64,000 nt of DNA from Secundilactobacillus pentosiphilus (GCF_002217985.1 NZ_BCMI01000014.1:1-64000), one strand, 5' to 3'; positions 29,405 to 39,981 are shown, counted from the first letter of the stretch. The notes: a model not told the origin generated them from the sequence alone. Numbers and translations are program-made.

Positions 29405-31276
29405 ATGAGAAAGCGACTGTTGCTTCTGCTAACGCTGTTTATGACCGTACTGCTTTGGGGGTTGGGAAGTAGTAAAGCCGCAGCAGCGGAATACAGTATT
29501 GACCGCTATCATATTAACGTCAACGTTGAAAAAAACGGTGACGCGAACGTGACGCAACGCATCAAGTATCGGTTTGATGGCCTTTACCACGGTGTTTTTC
29601 TTAAACAGGATTACGCAGGTACCGGCGGGATAGCTGGCAAGCCTTCCGTGACCATTTTAAGCGGTGGGGATAAGACTGTTGCTAGTCAGCGCAACCCGGG
29701 AGCACCCGATACTTTTGAAACAGCTACTTCGGGTAAAGTGTATCAGATCAAGGTTTACCACGTCGCTTCCGATGAGAACGTGACGTATATTTACAAGTAT
29801 CGGCTAAAACACGTGATTATTAATTATGCGGATACCGCTGAACTGAACTGGAAAATTATTGGACGTGGCTGGGAAGTGCCGCTGAATCACGTTCAAATCA
29901 CGGTTCAACTACCGGGAAAACACGTGAAGCACCTGCAAGCTTGGACTCACGGTCCGTTAAGCGGTCACACCGAAGTTAATAAAGCTGCCGGCAAGGTGAC
30001 GATGACCGTTGCCAAAGTACCAGCGAAGACCTTCGTTGAAAGTCATCTGGTTTTTCCGACGGCGTTAACGTCTGCTAATCCCAGGACTTCTAGCAAGCGT
30101 CATTTAGCAGCGGTTCCAAAGCAGGAAGCCCAGCTGGCTAAACAGGCTAACCTTAAGCGGGTTCGCTCACAGCTGATACCGTTAGCTGCCGTAGTCGTTT
30201 TACTAGGCTTCGGGCTTTGGTATTTGCTAAATCGGCTGCGCTGGTTCAAAAAACACGTTAGTTTGCCAGTGCAGACAACACCAAAGGTTCATAACTTTGA
30301 GATTCCCGCCTATTCCGCTGTCACCAGTCAAAGTATCCTGACTGAGAGTAAGCCGGATACCAAGGCGTTTACAGCGTGGCTCATGGAATTAGCAGCTAGT
30401 GGCGAGTTGATCATTCAAGCTGAAAAGGATCATTCAGTGACTACTTACAGGGTTACAGAGACGCCCAAGATGAATGCGAAACATCAAGATGATCAGTTAT
30501 TAGCGTTCTTATTTAACAGAGTCGGTACGGGAGATAAACCTGAGCGAACATTTACGTTAAATGATATTGAGGACTATCGGCGGCAGTATCCAGATTCGTT
30601 GACACTGAATCAAAAATTCTTGGCTTGGCAAACTGCGCACTATAAGGAAACAGAAACACTGGGCTTCTTCAATCATCAGACGGATGATGTGGGGATTATG
30701 GGCTGGCTATTGATCGTGATCAGCGTAGTTTTAGGAAGTATGAGTTCAGTTGCCGCGATGTTTCTTACGATTCCCGTTTTACGCGTTATGGGTGTGGTCG
30801 TTAGTGTTGGCTTTGTTGTGGCAAGTATCCTAGTAGCCATCAAACACATGCGCCATGTGTCTCATTACAATCAGGCAGGTGAAGACGCGGCCGGTCAAAT
30901 TCGTAATTTTCGCAGTATGCTGCATGATATTGGTGAATTTGATCGTTCACAAGTTGGTGATTTGATTTTGTGGGAACGGATGTTACCGTACGCAGTTGCA
31001 TTTGGTCTTGCTAAACGGGTGTTGAAGGCAATGGCGGCTAACTTTAGTGCTGCTGAATTAACGCCGTTTTTCCAGAGCTATTACCCAATGTACTTGGATG
31101 ATAGTTACTCGGGTGCTGATTTCGGTACTGCTTTCACCTCAACTTTTACGACAGCCAGTTCGGATAGTACGACTGACAGCAGCTCTGATTTTTCATCAGG
31201 CAGTGGCGGCTCCGGTGGCTTCAGCGGTGGCAGTTCCGGCGGTTTTGGCGGTGGCTCCGGTGGTGGAGCCTTTTAA
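29405..31276 (+). CDS. DUF2207 family membrane protein
   Basis: The protein of 623 residues has a signal peptide ending near residue 28 (KAAAAEY), an extracytoplasmic DUF2207 domain to about residue 230, a membrane span near 256-275, a cytoplasmic region, and two further spans at about 431-482. The C-terminal 35 residues are almost only Gly and Ser with a few Phe and a final GGGAF. The family is widespread in Bacillota and its role is unknown. SD AAGGGGGA precedes the ATG. The same strand continues with a small DUF3899 gene 82 bases downstream, and the two may form a unit. Confidence 0.85.
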   Translation: MRKRLLLLLTLFMTVLLWGLGSSKAAAAEYSIDRYHINVNVEKNGDANVTQRIKYRFDGLYHGVFLKQDYAGTGGIAGKPSVTILSGGDKTVASQRNPGAPDTFETATSGKVYQIKVYHVASDENVTYIYKYRLKHVIINYADTAELNWKIIGRGWEVPLNHVQITVQLPGKHVKHLQAWTHGPLSGHTEVNKAAGKVTMTVAKVPAKTFVESHLVFPTALTSANPRTSSKRHLAAVPKQEAQLAKQANLKRVRSQLIPLAAVVVLLGFGLWYLLNRLRWFKKHVSLPVQTTPKVHNFEIPAYSAVTSQSILTESKPDTKAFTAWLMELAASGELIIQAEKDHSVTTYRVTETPKMNAKHQDDQLLAFLFNRVGTGDKPERTFTLNDIEDYRRQYPDSLTLNQKFLAWQTAHYKETETLGFFNHQTDDVGIMGWLLIVISVVLGSMSSVAAMFLTIPVLRVMGVVVSVGFVVASILVAIKHMRHVSHYNQAGEDAAGQIRNFRSMLHDIGEFDRSQVGDLILWERMLPYAVAFGLAKRVLKAMAANFSAAELTPFFQSYYPMYLDDSYSGADFGTAFTSTFTTASSDSTTDSSSDFSSGSGGSGGFSGGSSGGFGGGSGGGAF

Positions 31277-31358
31277 ATCGGCAAACCAAAAAGAACTTGC
31301 ACCGTCGCTAAATCTCAACTATGCTAGAGCACAATATGAGTTGAATGGGTGATCTGAA

Positions 31359-31709
31359 GTGAAAGTGATAAAACGGTATCGCTGGGCGGTATTGACACTG
31401 GCGGTCATTATTATTGCAGGGCTGCTTGCTCTGCCGTGGCAATCGATCATCGTTGTGGCAAACTTCTGGTTTATGCTGGGATTGGCTTTCTTAGTGGGAG
31501 CTGCGTTTTTTATTTTAGAAAAGGGGCATCTATTTGCCGGCTGGCACAGACGGCGACGCAAGGGTGAAGACCCGTTACCCGAAGAAAGGGTACCCGTTCG
31601 AGAAGTTGGCCGGCTGAAGAATGCGCCAATCGTCGTGAACAAGTACGCCTGGTTTTGTTTGATCAACGCTATTGGGCTGATCGTGCTAGGAATTATTTTG
31701 ACGGTATGA
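31359..31709 (+). CDS. DUF3899-like small membrane protein
   Basis: The protein of 116 residues has three hydrophobic segments: about 10-28, 32-50 and 96-115. Between them lies a basic loop, LFAGWHRRRRKGEDPLP, the layout of DUF3899 proteins. The function is unknown. The start is GTG at 31359, with a weak upstream site (GGGTGA). It follows the DUF2207 gene and precedes a strong bidirectional terminator, so it is probably the last gene of that unit. Confidence 0.72.
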   Translation: MKVIKRYRWAVLTLAVIIIAGLLALPWQSIIVVANFWFMLGLAFLVGAAFFILEKGHLFAGWHRRRRKGEDPLPEERVPVREVGRLKNAPIVVNKYAWFCLINAIGLIVLGIILTV

Positions 31710-31717
31710 TCGTTTGT

Positions 31718-31773
31718 AAAAAAAGAAGACTAACACTTAGTTATCCGAACTAAGTGTTAGCCTTCTTTTTTTT
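31718..31773. terminator. Bidirectional terminator
   Basis: CTAACACTTAGTT pairs with AACTAAGTGTTAG, flanked by GAAG/CTTC and by A and T runs on both sides. It separates convergent genes. Confidence 0.95.
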
Positions 31774-31784
31774 GCAATTATAAT

Positions 31785-32591
31785 TTACAACGCGAACTTT
31801 TCAATGGCGTAAGCGACACCGTCTTCTTCATTAGTTTTAGTAATAAACTGGGCGGTTGCTTTGACCTTGTCAATGGCGTTACCCATTGCCACACCTGTAC
31901 CTGCGTACTTGACCATGGTCAAGTCGTTACCCTGGTCACCAACGGCCATGACTTCATCTGGTGCGAAGCCGAGTTTGTTTGCCAGTTCAGCAATGGCGTT
32001 ACCCTTGCTGGCCTTTTTGTTCATGGCTTCAAAGAAGTAGGGTTCGCTTTGAACGACGTAGAAGCGTTCCTTTAGCTCTTCAGGGAAGTTTTTAATAAAG
32101 GTTGACAGTAACTTGGGATCGTCAACAAACATCCCCTTTGAAATCGTGAGTTTGTCAGTAATTTCTTCGGGTGTTCTGTAACGAATCGGCATTTGAACCA
32201 AAAACGATTCAGCAATCGTGTAGGGGCTGATGTCGCGGTTAGCGGTATAAATGTAATCGAGCGTTTCCATATGAAAGTGGATATTGCCCTTTCGCGCCAC
32301 CGTTTCCAAGTCAATGTAGTCTTCTAAAGTGATGTTATGACTAACGATTGGCGTACCAGAAATTGTCTGAGCGAGACTGCCGTTGAAAGTGACAACGTAT
32401 TCCTTGTCACCGTAAAGGTCCAGCGGCTTCAAGTATTGTTGCACACCCGTAATGGGCCGACCAGTACACAAAACCACTTTGATGCCTTTTTGGCGTGCCT
32501 TCATTACCGTGTCGATCGTGTGCTGGGTGAGTTGTTTGCGATCGTTAACTAAAGTACCATCGATATCAATTGCAATAAGTTTGATTGCCAT
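31785..32591 (-). CDS. Cof-type HAD-IIB family phosphatase
   Basis: The protein of 268 residues has the HAD catalytic loop [10 protein letters not shown] near residue 6 with the nucleophile Asp and the acid/base Asp, motif [10 protein letters not shown], and motif [19 protein letters not shown] near 218. The Cof/YidA subfamily dephosphorylates sugar phosphates, FMN or pyridoxal phosphate; the substrate is not predictable here. ATG is eight bases after AAGGAG. It is the last gene of a minus-strand operon with the HD-domain gene and lipL (gaps of 19 and 14 bases). Confidence 0.9.
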   Translation of the reverse strand: MAIKLIAIDIDGTLVNDRKQLTQHTIDTVMKARQKGIKVVLCTGRPITGVQQYLKPLDLYGDKEYVVTFNGSLAQTISGTPIVSHNITLEDYIDLETVARKGNIHFHMETLDYIYTANRDISPYTIAESFLVQMPIRYRTPEEITDKLTISKGMFVDDPKLLSTFIKNFPEELKERFYVVQSEPYFFEAMNKKASKGNAIAELANKLGFAPDEVMAVGDQGNDLTMVKYAGTGVAMGNAIDKVKATAQFITKTNEEDGVAYAIEKFAL

Positions 32592-32610
32592 GTGTAAGCT
32601 CCTTAATTAA

Positions 32611-33969
32611 TTAAATGATGTAGTCGTTATGCAAATGGGCCTGAAAGGCCTTGTAAACGGGGTCAAAAAGTTCAACGTTGCTTTCCTTTGAAGATAGCAT
32701 TTCCTTTGGGAAGAAGAAGCGCTGGTCACCGGAAAACTTCCCGGTGATGGCACTGACTAACGCGCTCACGGTGGAGAGTTCAATGAGCTGACCGTCTGAC
32801 TGCATCAGCTCGATTTGGGTCAGTGGATTCTTCATCTTCGGATCGTATGCGTCGTAGGGTAAATCGTAACTATTGTTAGTGTCTGTGTAGTAGGTGGCGT
32901 TGAAGCCGGCTTTTTCAATCAATTGACGCAGTTCGGGAATTTTGTCCTTGGTGTGCTCATTAAATTTGACTGATTTTAGCGGCTTCCGATCCAAAAAGCG
33001 GTGAGCTAAGTCAGCCAGGATAGGATCGTTGGACCGGCGCCAATGTGCAAAGTACGTGGTGAGTGTGCCATCGTCCAACAATAGGTAGTCATCCAAATCA
33101 AATTCGTGGTTGAAAAAGGGAAACAGCAGGTAAGGCGCGCCCGCTTCATTTTGATTACCCGGCTTAGCATAGTCTTCCTTTGCCCGTTTCAGCAAGTGGC
33201 TTAAAATCACTTCCATTGAACGGGAAACTGGGTGAAAGTAAATCTGCTGGTACATTTGAAAACGGCTGACAATGTAGTCTTCTACCGCGTGCATGCCGCT
33301 GATCTCAAAACAAATACCGTCTTTGTACGGGCGCATGACCCGTAAAATCCGCGTTAAGTCAAAAGTACCGTACTTGGTACCCGTATGGTAAGCGTCACGC
33401 AGCAGATAGTCCATCCGGTCGGCATCGATCTGACTGGAAATCATTTGGACGACTTGCGGATTGGGGTAGGTTTTTTGAATAACGGAGGCCACTTGCGCCG
33501 GGAACTCAGGGCTAACTTGGCGAAGTACCTGGTTAACCTCAGTTGTAGGAGAGGTGAGAATTGCTACCGTAATGGCTTCATGGTCAGTCTGAAAAATGTG
33601 TTCAAACGTGTGACTATACGGACCGTGACCAATATCGTGCAGCAGGGCCGCACACAGGGCAACCAGCCGTTCATGATCATCCCAAAGGCCGTCACCTGGC
33701 GTTTGGGTTGGATAGTTACGCTGAAAATTGTCGCAAATCCGTCGGGTAATTTCGTAAACGCCTAACGAATGCGTAAAGCGGGTGTGTTCGGCACCGTGGA
33801 AAACCAGTGAAGCAGTTCCCAACTGCTTGATGCGACGTAGCCGTTGAAATTCCTTAGTATTGATCAAATCTAAAATGAGTCGGTGCTGAATATAAATGTA
33901 ATTATGAACGGGATCGCGAAAGACTTTTTCGCGGGAAAGCCGTTCTGCTTGATATGGCAATGTTGTCAC
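32611..33969 (-). CDS. HD-domain phosphohydrolase, YwfO-like dNTPase family
   Basis: The protein of 452 residues has an HD metal site: GAEHTRFTHSLG near residue 60, LLHDIGHGPYSHTFE near 112 and IDADRMDYLLRDA near 180. The opening EKVFRDPVHNYIY is typical of the YwfO group, which relates to dGTPases and hydrolyses deoxynucleoside triphosphates. The start is uncertain: GTG at 33969 lies only two bases after AAAGGAGG, while a TTG at 33960 has a gap of eleven, so the true protein may be three residues shorter. It lies inside the lipL-ywfO-cof operon. Confidence 0.87.
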   Translation of the reverse strand: MTTLPYQAERLSREKVFRDPVHNYIYIQHRLILDLINTKEFQRLRRIKQLGTASLVFHGAEHTRFTHSLGVYEITRRICDNFQRNYPTQTPGDGLWDDHERLVALCAALLHDIGHGPYSHTFEHIFQTDHEAITVAILTSPTTEVNQVLRQVSPEFPAQVASVIQKTYPNPQVVQMISSQIDADRMDYLLRDAYHTGTKYGTFDLTRILRVMRPYKDGICFEISGMHAVEDYIVSRFQMYQQIYFHPVSRSMEVILSHLLKRAKEDYAKPGNQNEAGAPYLLFPFFNHEFDLDDYLLLDDGTLTTYFAHWRRSNDPILADLAHRFLDRKPLKSVKFNEHTKDKIPELRQLIEKAGFNATYYTDTNNSYDLPYDAYDPKMKNPLTQIELMQSDGQLIELSTVSALVSAITGKFSGDQRFFFPKEMLSSKESNVELFDPVYKAFQAHLHNDYII

Positions 33970-33983
33970 TGCCTCCTTTAAAT

Positions 33984-34808
33984 TTAAATGCCAAGCTGTC
34001 TTTTTTGCATCTTAGCGAGTTCTTTGGTATAAGTCTTCTGAAATTGCGGGGATTGTGTACTAGCCATTAACGTCGTTGAATCCAGTTGAACACCCTGCTG
34101 TTGATACGCCGCTAAAATGGCGCCCTTGACTTCCTGAATGGTCAGCGGCTGCTGCAAGGCATCTGCAACGTTGACCATGGTTTGAGGCCAAACCTCAGGG
34201 AAGCCGAACGTGTTTTGATGACCAGCTAAACCGGTGTCGTAAAATTCTCGGACAAGCGAACCGCGAAAATTTTGATCACCCAAGATACTGATGTAAGCCA
34301 TGACGACTAACGCTTGAGTGGTGCGGCGCTGAGAAATACCCGCGAATTTTTGACCATTAACGCTGAGGTCGTAGTCCCCAGGACAATAGGAGTGAGTGAC
34401 CTCATAGTTTTTTATGGGCAGACTGGGAAAAGTTTGCTGCAGCAGCTGTTTCATAAGTTCGTACCCGTCATCTACGGATAAGTGTTGTGAAGCGCCTTGC
34501 GGAATGAACAGCGACACGTTCAAGACGCCACCATCACAGACCACGGCTAAACCGCCAGAATTACGAATGAAGTGGTCGTAACCGTTACTGGAAACCGTTT
34601 TTAAAGCAGCCTGCAATTCGGGAAGATGTCGATCCTTCAGACCGAGTATCAGGGTTGGCGGCAGGGTCCAGAAATGCAACAGCGCTTGATTAGTGTCACC
34701 ACACAGATCCAACAGGGCATTGGTCATGCCAAATGCCGCCAGTTTATTTTCAATGGTTAAGGGTGTATCAATCACTTGTAGAGATGAGAACAACGTTTGT
34801 TTTTTCAT
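33984..34808 (-). CDS. lipL: Lipoyl/octanoyl amidotransferase, LipL-like
   Basis: This protein of 274 residues belongs to the BPL/LplA/LipB family. RNSGGLAVVCDGGVLNVSL near residue 82 is the substrate-binding region. SYCPGDYDLSVNGQKFAG at residues 140-157 places Cys142 and Lys154 twelve residues apart, the same spacing as the catalytic Cys150/Lys162 of Bacillus LipL, which moves octanoyl or lipoyl groups from GcvH to the E2 subunits of dehydrogenases. That makes LipL more likely than an LplA ligase. ATG follows GAGGG by five bases. A minus-strand promoter lies about 37 bases upstream, and this is the first gene of the operon. Confidence 0.82.
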   Translation of the reverse strand: MKKQTLFSSLQVIDTPLTIENKLAAFGMTNALLDLCGDTNQALLHFWTLPPTLILGLKDRHLPELQAALKTVSSNGYDHFIRNSGGLAVVCDGGVLNVSLFIPQGASQHLSVDDGYELMKQLLQQTFPSLPIKNYEVTHSYCPGDYDLSVNGQKFAGISQRRTTQALVVMAYISILGDQNFRGSLVREFYDTGLAGHQNTFGFPEVWPQTMVNVADALQQPLTIQEVKGAILAAYQQQGVQLDSTTLMASTQSPQFQKTYTKELAKMQKRQLGI

Positions 34809-34844
34809 AATATCCCTCGATGATCTAAGAACAATTCTTTAACC

Positions 34845-34873
34845 ATTATAACGGAAATCAAGTGTGCCGTCAC
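34845..34873 (-). promoter_or_regulatory. Promoter of the lipL operon
   Basis: On the minus strand GTGACG and a perfect TATAAT are separated by 17 bases, 37 bases before the lipL start. Confidence 0.7.
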
Positions 34874-35003
34874 TAATTTTGGACTAGTCCATTATTTTGG
34901 GTGACAAACAGCTGCTAAATCAAGTATTTAAGCAGTCTGTCAGTGAGAATAAATGGGGTAATGATGGCAGAGTTTAATCGTGCAAATTCCCGAATAAAAG
35001 CGT

Positions 35004-35009
35004 TATAAT
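35004..35009 (+). promoter_or_regulatory. -10 box of the ywiB/rpoE unit
   Basis: A perfect TATAAT lies 37 bases before the ywiB start. No good -35 is seen (TGCAAA at 17 bases). Confidence 0.5.
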
Positions 35010-35046
35010 GAACACAGCGTATTAAAAATGGAAAGGAAGGGTTGCA

Positions 35047-35490
35047 ATGGATGATTTGTCAACCAGCATTCCAGTTGGCATCCACTTAACGACTCATACC
35101 GTGCAAGATGGCCAATCCTCAGATTACGCAATTGACGTTGAGGGCCAGATTGTTCAGATCGGTGAGACAATTTATTTACGGTATCAAGAACCGGACTCTG
35201 ATGACGAGAATGGTAACGTGCCTGTCACCATTAAATTTTTGCCGAATGGCGATGTGACACTTTCTCGTCACGGGACCAACCGGTTACGCATGCATTTTAG
35301 TGCGGGTAAGCGAATCCGTGCAACGTACCGGACACCATACGGGTTAATGCCAATTGAAACGGTAACGCCAAATCTACGAGTGGGCTTTCATGAGCGGCCT
35401 TTTGGCGGTTCAGCATCAATTGATTACCTACTTTATGCTGGTGAACAATTGTTGGGAAATTATGAGATTAGATTGCAATTTACGGTATAA
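35047..35490 (+). CDS. DUF1934 / YwiB family protein
   Basis: The protein of 147 residues is a DUF1934 member, a small calycin-like beta-barrel family known as YwiB in Bacillus, of unknown function. The features are a beta-rich sequence with TIYLRYQEPD, GDVTLSRHG and the ending LLYAGEQLLGNYEIRLQF, a typical family end. SD GGAAGGAAGG lies before the ATG. It is directly followed by rpoE, and this pairing is common in Bacillota. A -10 TATAAT is placed 37 bases upstream. Confidence 0.85.
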   Translation: MDDLSTSIPVGIHLTTHTVQDGQSSDYAIDVEGQIVQIGETIYLRYQEPDSDDENGNVPVTIKFLPNGDVTLSRHGTNRLRMHFSAGKRIRATYRTPYGLMPIETVTPNLRVGFHERPFGGSASIDYLLYAGEQLLGNYEIRLQFTV

Positions 35491-35534
35491 TCTAGTATAG
35501 TGGTTCGTAGACTGTGGAAGGGACGTGCACCAGT

Positions 35535-36167
35535 TTGGAATTAAAAGTCTTAGAAGGCCAAAATAAAAACGAATTATCGATGATTGAGGTAGCTCACGCC
35601 ATTTTATCAGAACGTGGAGATGCCATGCCGTTTGTTGACTTAGCCAATGAAGTTCAGGCATACCTGGGCGACTCGGATAAGGAAATTCGCGAGCGGCTTT
35701 CTCAATTCTATACTGATTTGAACATTGATGGCAGTTTCATTTCGCTAGGTGATAACGTCTGGGGTTTACGGACGTGGTATCCCTTCGAATCAATCGATGA
35801 AGCAACGGTTGGTGCAGAAGAGGATGAAGACCATCCCAAGAAAAAGCACAAGAAAGTTAATGCTTTCTTAGCTGATTCAGCCGATGATGATGACGTTATT
35901 GATTACGATGACGATGATCCTGAAGATCAAGACGACGTTGATGTAGATGATGACGATCTTGACGCTGATTATGATGATGATGACGATACCGATGATAATG
36001 CTAAAGAACTTGGTAAGTATAAGAAGGATTTAGCAGATATTGATGATGGAGATGATGACGAAGACGACGACAGTATGCCAGATGGCATTGAAGGTCAGTT
36101 GTCAGAGTTTAATGAAGATGACGATAACTTCGACGACGATGATGACGACGAAGAATCGGGTAAATAG
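35535..36167 (+). CDS. rpoE: DNA-directed RNA polymerase delta subunit
   Basis: This 210-residue protein has the two-part design of delta: a folded HARE-HTH domain (about residues 1-80, with [12 protein letters not shown] and [12 protein letters not shown]) and a disordered tail that is almost entirely Asp and Glu, after a short basic patch KKKHKKV. Delta helps RNA polymerase release nucleic acids and respond to initiating nucleotide levels, and acts together with HelD, whose gene is at 3.1-5.4 kb. TTG at 35535 is chosen because LELKV matches the family start; GGAAGGG lies 13 bases upstream. The acidic tail is encoded by GAT/GAC repeats that could slip. Confidence 0.92.
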   Translation: MELKVLEGQNKNELSMIEVAHAILSERGDAMPFVDLANEVQAYLGDSDKEIRERLSQFYTDLNIDGSFISLGDNVWGLRTWYPFESIDEATVGAEEDEDHPKKKHKKVNAFLADSADDDDVIDYDDDDPEDQDDVDVDDDDLDADYDDDDDTDDNAKELGKYKKDLADIDDGDDDEDDDSMPDGIEGQLSEFNEDDDNFDDDDDDEESGK

Positions 36168-36176
36168 ATTGATTGG

Positions 36177-36201
36177 CTCAGCTGAGATAGCTGAGTTTTT
36201 T
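36177..36201 (+). terminator. Terminator of rpoE
   Basis: CTCAGCT pairs with AGCTGAG over a five-base loop and is followed by seven T. Confidence 0.92.
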
Positions 36202-36252
36202 TGTTTTTTCCGTCATAGCCTTGATTCGTTGCATTTTCTTAGTTGCAGGGGC

Positions 36253-36281
36253 TTGACGCAAAAGTAACAACTTGGTATTAT
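36253..36281 (+). promoter_or_regulatory. Promoter of pyrG with a GGGC start
   Basis: TTGACG and TATTAT are separated by 17 bases. The sequence GGGC begins eight bases after the -10, at 36289, the start-site context required for CTP-sensitive addition of extra G residues. Confidence 0.85.
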
Positions 36282-36288
36282 GTTTTTT

Positions 36289-36363
36289 GGGCACCCTACG
36301 AGGAATCGTAAGGTCAACGTTCGGAACAACCGCTCCCTATTCATTGTGAATAGGGAGCTTTTT
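36289..36363 (+). promoter_or_regulatory. pyrG attenuator (reiterative-transcription type)
   Basis: The transcript should start with GGGC. A terminator forms from GCTCCCTATTCA (36332-36343) pairing with TGAATAGGGAGC (36347-36358), followed by five T. In Bacillus pyrG, low CTP leads to poly-G at the 5' end, which pairs with the C-rich GCTCCC arm and prevents termination. All these parts are present here. Confidence 0.88.
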
Positions 36364-36393
36364 ATTGGTTTACGACTGTTTTCCCTAAACTAA

Positions 36394-38022
<1,629 letters not shown>

Positions 38023-38043
38023 TTAAATTGATTTTGAAACTAC

Positions 38044-38163
38044 GAGGCTGTGACACAACTCGGTAGATTCCAGAATATAACAGCAAACTGCCCCATTCCA
38101 ATGTTTTTATTGGGATGGGGCAGTTTGGTGCTATATGGCCGGAATCTGAGTTGTGGAGCAGGC
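38044..38163. repeat. Palindromic element of about 120 bp after pyrG
   Basis: A long imperfect inverted repeat: GGCTGTGACACAACTC and AGATTCC on the left are answered on the right by GGAATCT, GAGTTGTGGAGCAGGC, and the core is AAACTGCCCCATTCCAATG against the matching GGGATGGGGCAGTTT. The inner hairpin may serve as the pyrG terminator. Similar 'GGCTGTGACA...' palindromes are scattered in lactobacilli as far as I recall; copy number here cannot be judged. Confidence 0.72.
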
Positions 38164-38265
38164 AAAGACTCGTGAACTAAAGAACATTTTAAAGCCGTAT
38201 GGAAGTCATGTTTTAGTGGATCAACGCTTTAAATATTACAATTTCATGGAATCGACGTTAAACTA
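38164..38265. other. Spacer between palindromic element and murA promoter
   Basis: I see no gene and no structure here beyond AT-rich DNA. Confidence 0.4.
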
Positions 38266-38294
38266 TTGTATTTTAACTGTTCATTATTTATGAT
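38266..38294 (+). promoter_or_regulatory. Promoter of murA
   Basis: TTGTAT and TATGAT are separated by 17 bases, giving a leader of about 45 bases. Confidence 0.55.
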
Positions 38295-38343
38295 TAGTTA
38301 AGACTGCATCACGCACGACTTTATAGTAGAGGAAAATTACGTC

Positions 38344-39624
38344 ATGAAAAAAATGATAATCCACGGTGGACAGCGCCTGTCAGGCAGCGTCAACATCGGT
38401 GGCGCTAAAAATAGCACGGTCGCACTAATACCAGCGGCAATCCTGGCAGATACACCGGTTAAATTTGATATGGTACCAGATATTTTAGACGTTCATAATC
38501 TGATGCTGATTTTGGAGTCAATGAACGTGCACTCCAGGTTTGTGGATGGCGTATTAACGATCGATCCCACTGAAATCGTGGAAGCACCAATGCCGAGTAA
38601 GGCAATTAAGAGCTTGCGGGCTTCTTATTACTTTATGGGTGCGTTACTTGGTCGCTTTGGTCGTGCTACACTGACTTTTCCCGGTGGCGATAACATCGGG
38701 CCACGGCCGATTGATCAGCACATTAAGGCTTTTAAAGCCCTGGGTGCAGAAGTAGATGATGACCACGGGACGGTTCGAATTACGACGGGTAATAAAGGGT
38801 TACACGGTGCCCGTATTTTCTTGGACGTTGTTTCGGTTGGCGCAACCATTAACACGATCTTGGCTGCGGTCAAAGCAAGTGGACTGACCACGATCGAGAA
38901 CGCGGCTAAAGAACCTGAAATTATTGATATTGCAACTTTTTTAAACAACATGGGGGCTCACGTGCGGGGAGCCGGCACGGATGTCATTCGAATCGAAGGC
39001 GTTCCTGTTTTGCGCGCGACCAACGTTCACACCATTATTCCTGATCGCATTGAAGCGGGCACTTATTTAGCAATGGCCGCTGCTATGGGTGACGGCGTGG
39101 AAATTCATAACATTATTCCCGAACATTTAGAATCCTTTACGGCAAAGCTCATCGAAATGGGTGTTGATATGCGGATTGGTGAGGATTCTGCCTATGTAGG
39201 ACCGTCTAATAACTTAAAAGCGATTCAAGTTAAGACGATGCCATTTCCTGGTTTTGCAACGGACTTGCAGCAACCGATAACCCCGTTGCTATTAAAGGCC
39301 AAGGGGAGCAGCGTCATTGTGGATACCATTTATCCGCAACGGTTAAAGCACGTGCCAGAATTAAAGAAGATGGGTGCTAAGATTCGGCCAGAAAAAGATA
39401 TGATCGTTGTTGATCATACTGATCATTTAACTGGTGCCACCGTGGATGCTGGTGAGATACGTGCTGGTGCAGCCCTCATGATCGCGGCCTTAATGGCTGA
39501 GGGTACCACAACGATTACCAGTGCCGAAAACATTTTGCGCGGTTATGGCAGCATTGTTGATAAACTCACCGCACTGAATGCGGATGTTAAAATTGCGGAT
39601 GGCAATCGGGTAGAAGAATTGTGA
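38344..39624 (+). CDS. murA: UDP-GlcNAc 1-carboxyvinyltransferase with Asp at the catalytic Cys position
   Basis: The 426-residue enzyme transfers enolpyruvyl from PEP to UDP-GlcNAc, the first committed step of peptidoglycan synthesis. The UDP-GlcNAc site has NIGGAKNS near residue 17 and [16 protein letters not shown] near 91. The loop that carries Cys115 in E. coli (GGCTIGARPVD) reads [11 protein letters not shown] here, so Asp116 replaces the Cys. Asp-type MurA enzymes are active but resist fosfomycin, which alkylates the Cys. A C-terminal [13 protein letters not shown] confirms the family. Bacilli often carry two murA genes; another copy could lie elsewhere. No clear SD is visible besides GAGG eleven bases before the ATG. 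Confidence 0.95.
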   Translation: MKKMIIHGGQRLSGSVNIGGAKNSTVALIPAAILADTPVKFDMVPDILDVHNLMLILESMNVHSRFVDGVLTIDPTEIVEAPMPSKAIKSLRASYYFMGALLGRFGRATLTFPGGDNIGPRPIDQHIKAFKALGAEVDDDHGTVRITTGNKGLHGARIFLDVVSVGATINTILAAVKASGLTTIENAAKEPEIIDIATFLNNMGAHVRGAGTDVIRIEGVPVLRATNVHTIIPDRIEAGTYLAMAAAMGDGVEIHNIIPEHLESFTAKLIEMGVDMRIGEDSAYVGPSNNLKAIQVKTMPFPGFATDLQQPITPLLLKAKGSSVIVDTIYPQRLKHVPELKKMGAKIRPEKDMIVVDHTDHLTGATVDAGEIRAGAALMIAALMAEGTTTITSAENILRGYGSIVDKLTALNADVKIADGNRVEEL

Positions 39625-39729
39625 GGGGTGACTTGAATTAGGACAATTCTTATGATATTCTATTTAGGTTGACGATAACAATCAATCTCTGTTTCAGTAG
39701 ATGATTCAGGGCAAAGGAGCGAAACAATT

Positions 39730-39981
39730 ATGAAAAAAGGAATTCATCCAGATTACCACCAAGTGGTATTCCAAGACTCAAGTACCGGTTACAAGTTTTT
39801 GTCTGGTTCAACTGCAACTTCTGAAGAAACAATCGACTGGGAAGATGGCAACACTTATCCATTGATTCGTGTTGAAATTTCTTCTGACTCACATCCTTTC
39901 TACACTGGTAAGCAAAAGTTTGCCCAAGCAGATGGTGCTGTGGATCGTTTCAACAAGAAGTACGGTTTAAAAAACGACTAA
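39730..39981 (+). CDS. rpmE2: Ribosomal protein L31, type B
   Basis: This protein of 83 residues is the type B form of bL31, recognised by [16 protein letters not shown], the central insertion and the ending [23 protein letters not shown]. It lacks the CXXC zinc motif, so it binds 50S subunits without zinc. Only this copy is in the window. SD AAAGGAG lies nine bases before the ATG. A possible promoter is TTGAAT/TATTCT with 17 bases between at 39633-39661. A zinc-dependent partner gene would normally be repressed by Zur when zinc is ample; no Zur box is seen here. Confidence 0.97.
   Translation: MKKGIHPDYHQVVFQDSSTGYKFLSGSTATSEETIDWEDGNTYPLIRVEISSDSHPFYTGKQKFAQADGAVDRFNKKYGLKND

Noticed and set aside
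31098-31352. An 84-codon plus-strand frame over the end of the DUF2207 gene
   Set aside because: It comes from the glycine-rich codons read in another frame and has no binding site.
35850-36160. GAT/GAC repeat block as a possible tandem repeat element
   Set aside because: It encodes the normal acidic tail of the RNA polymerase delta subunit.
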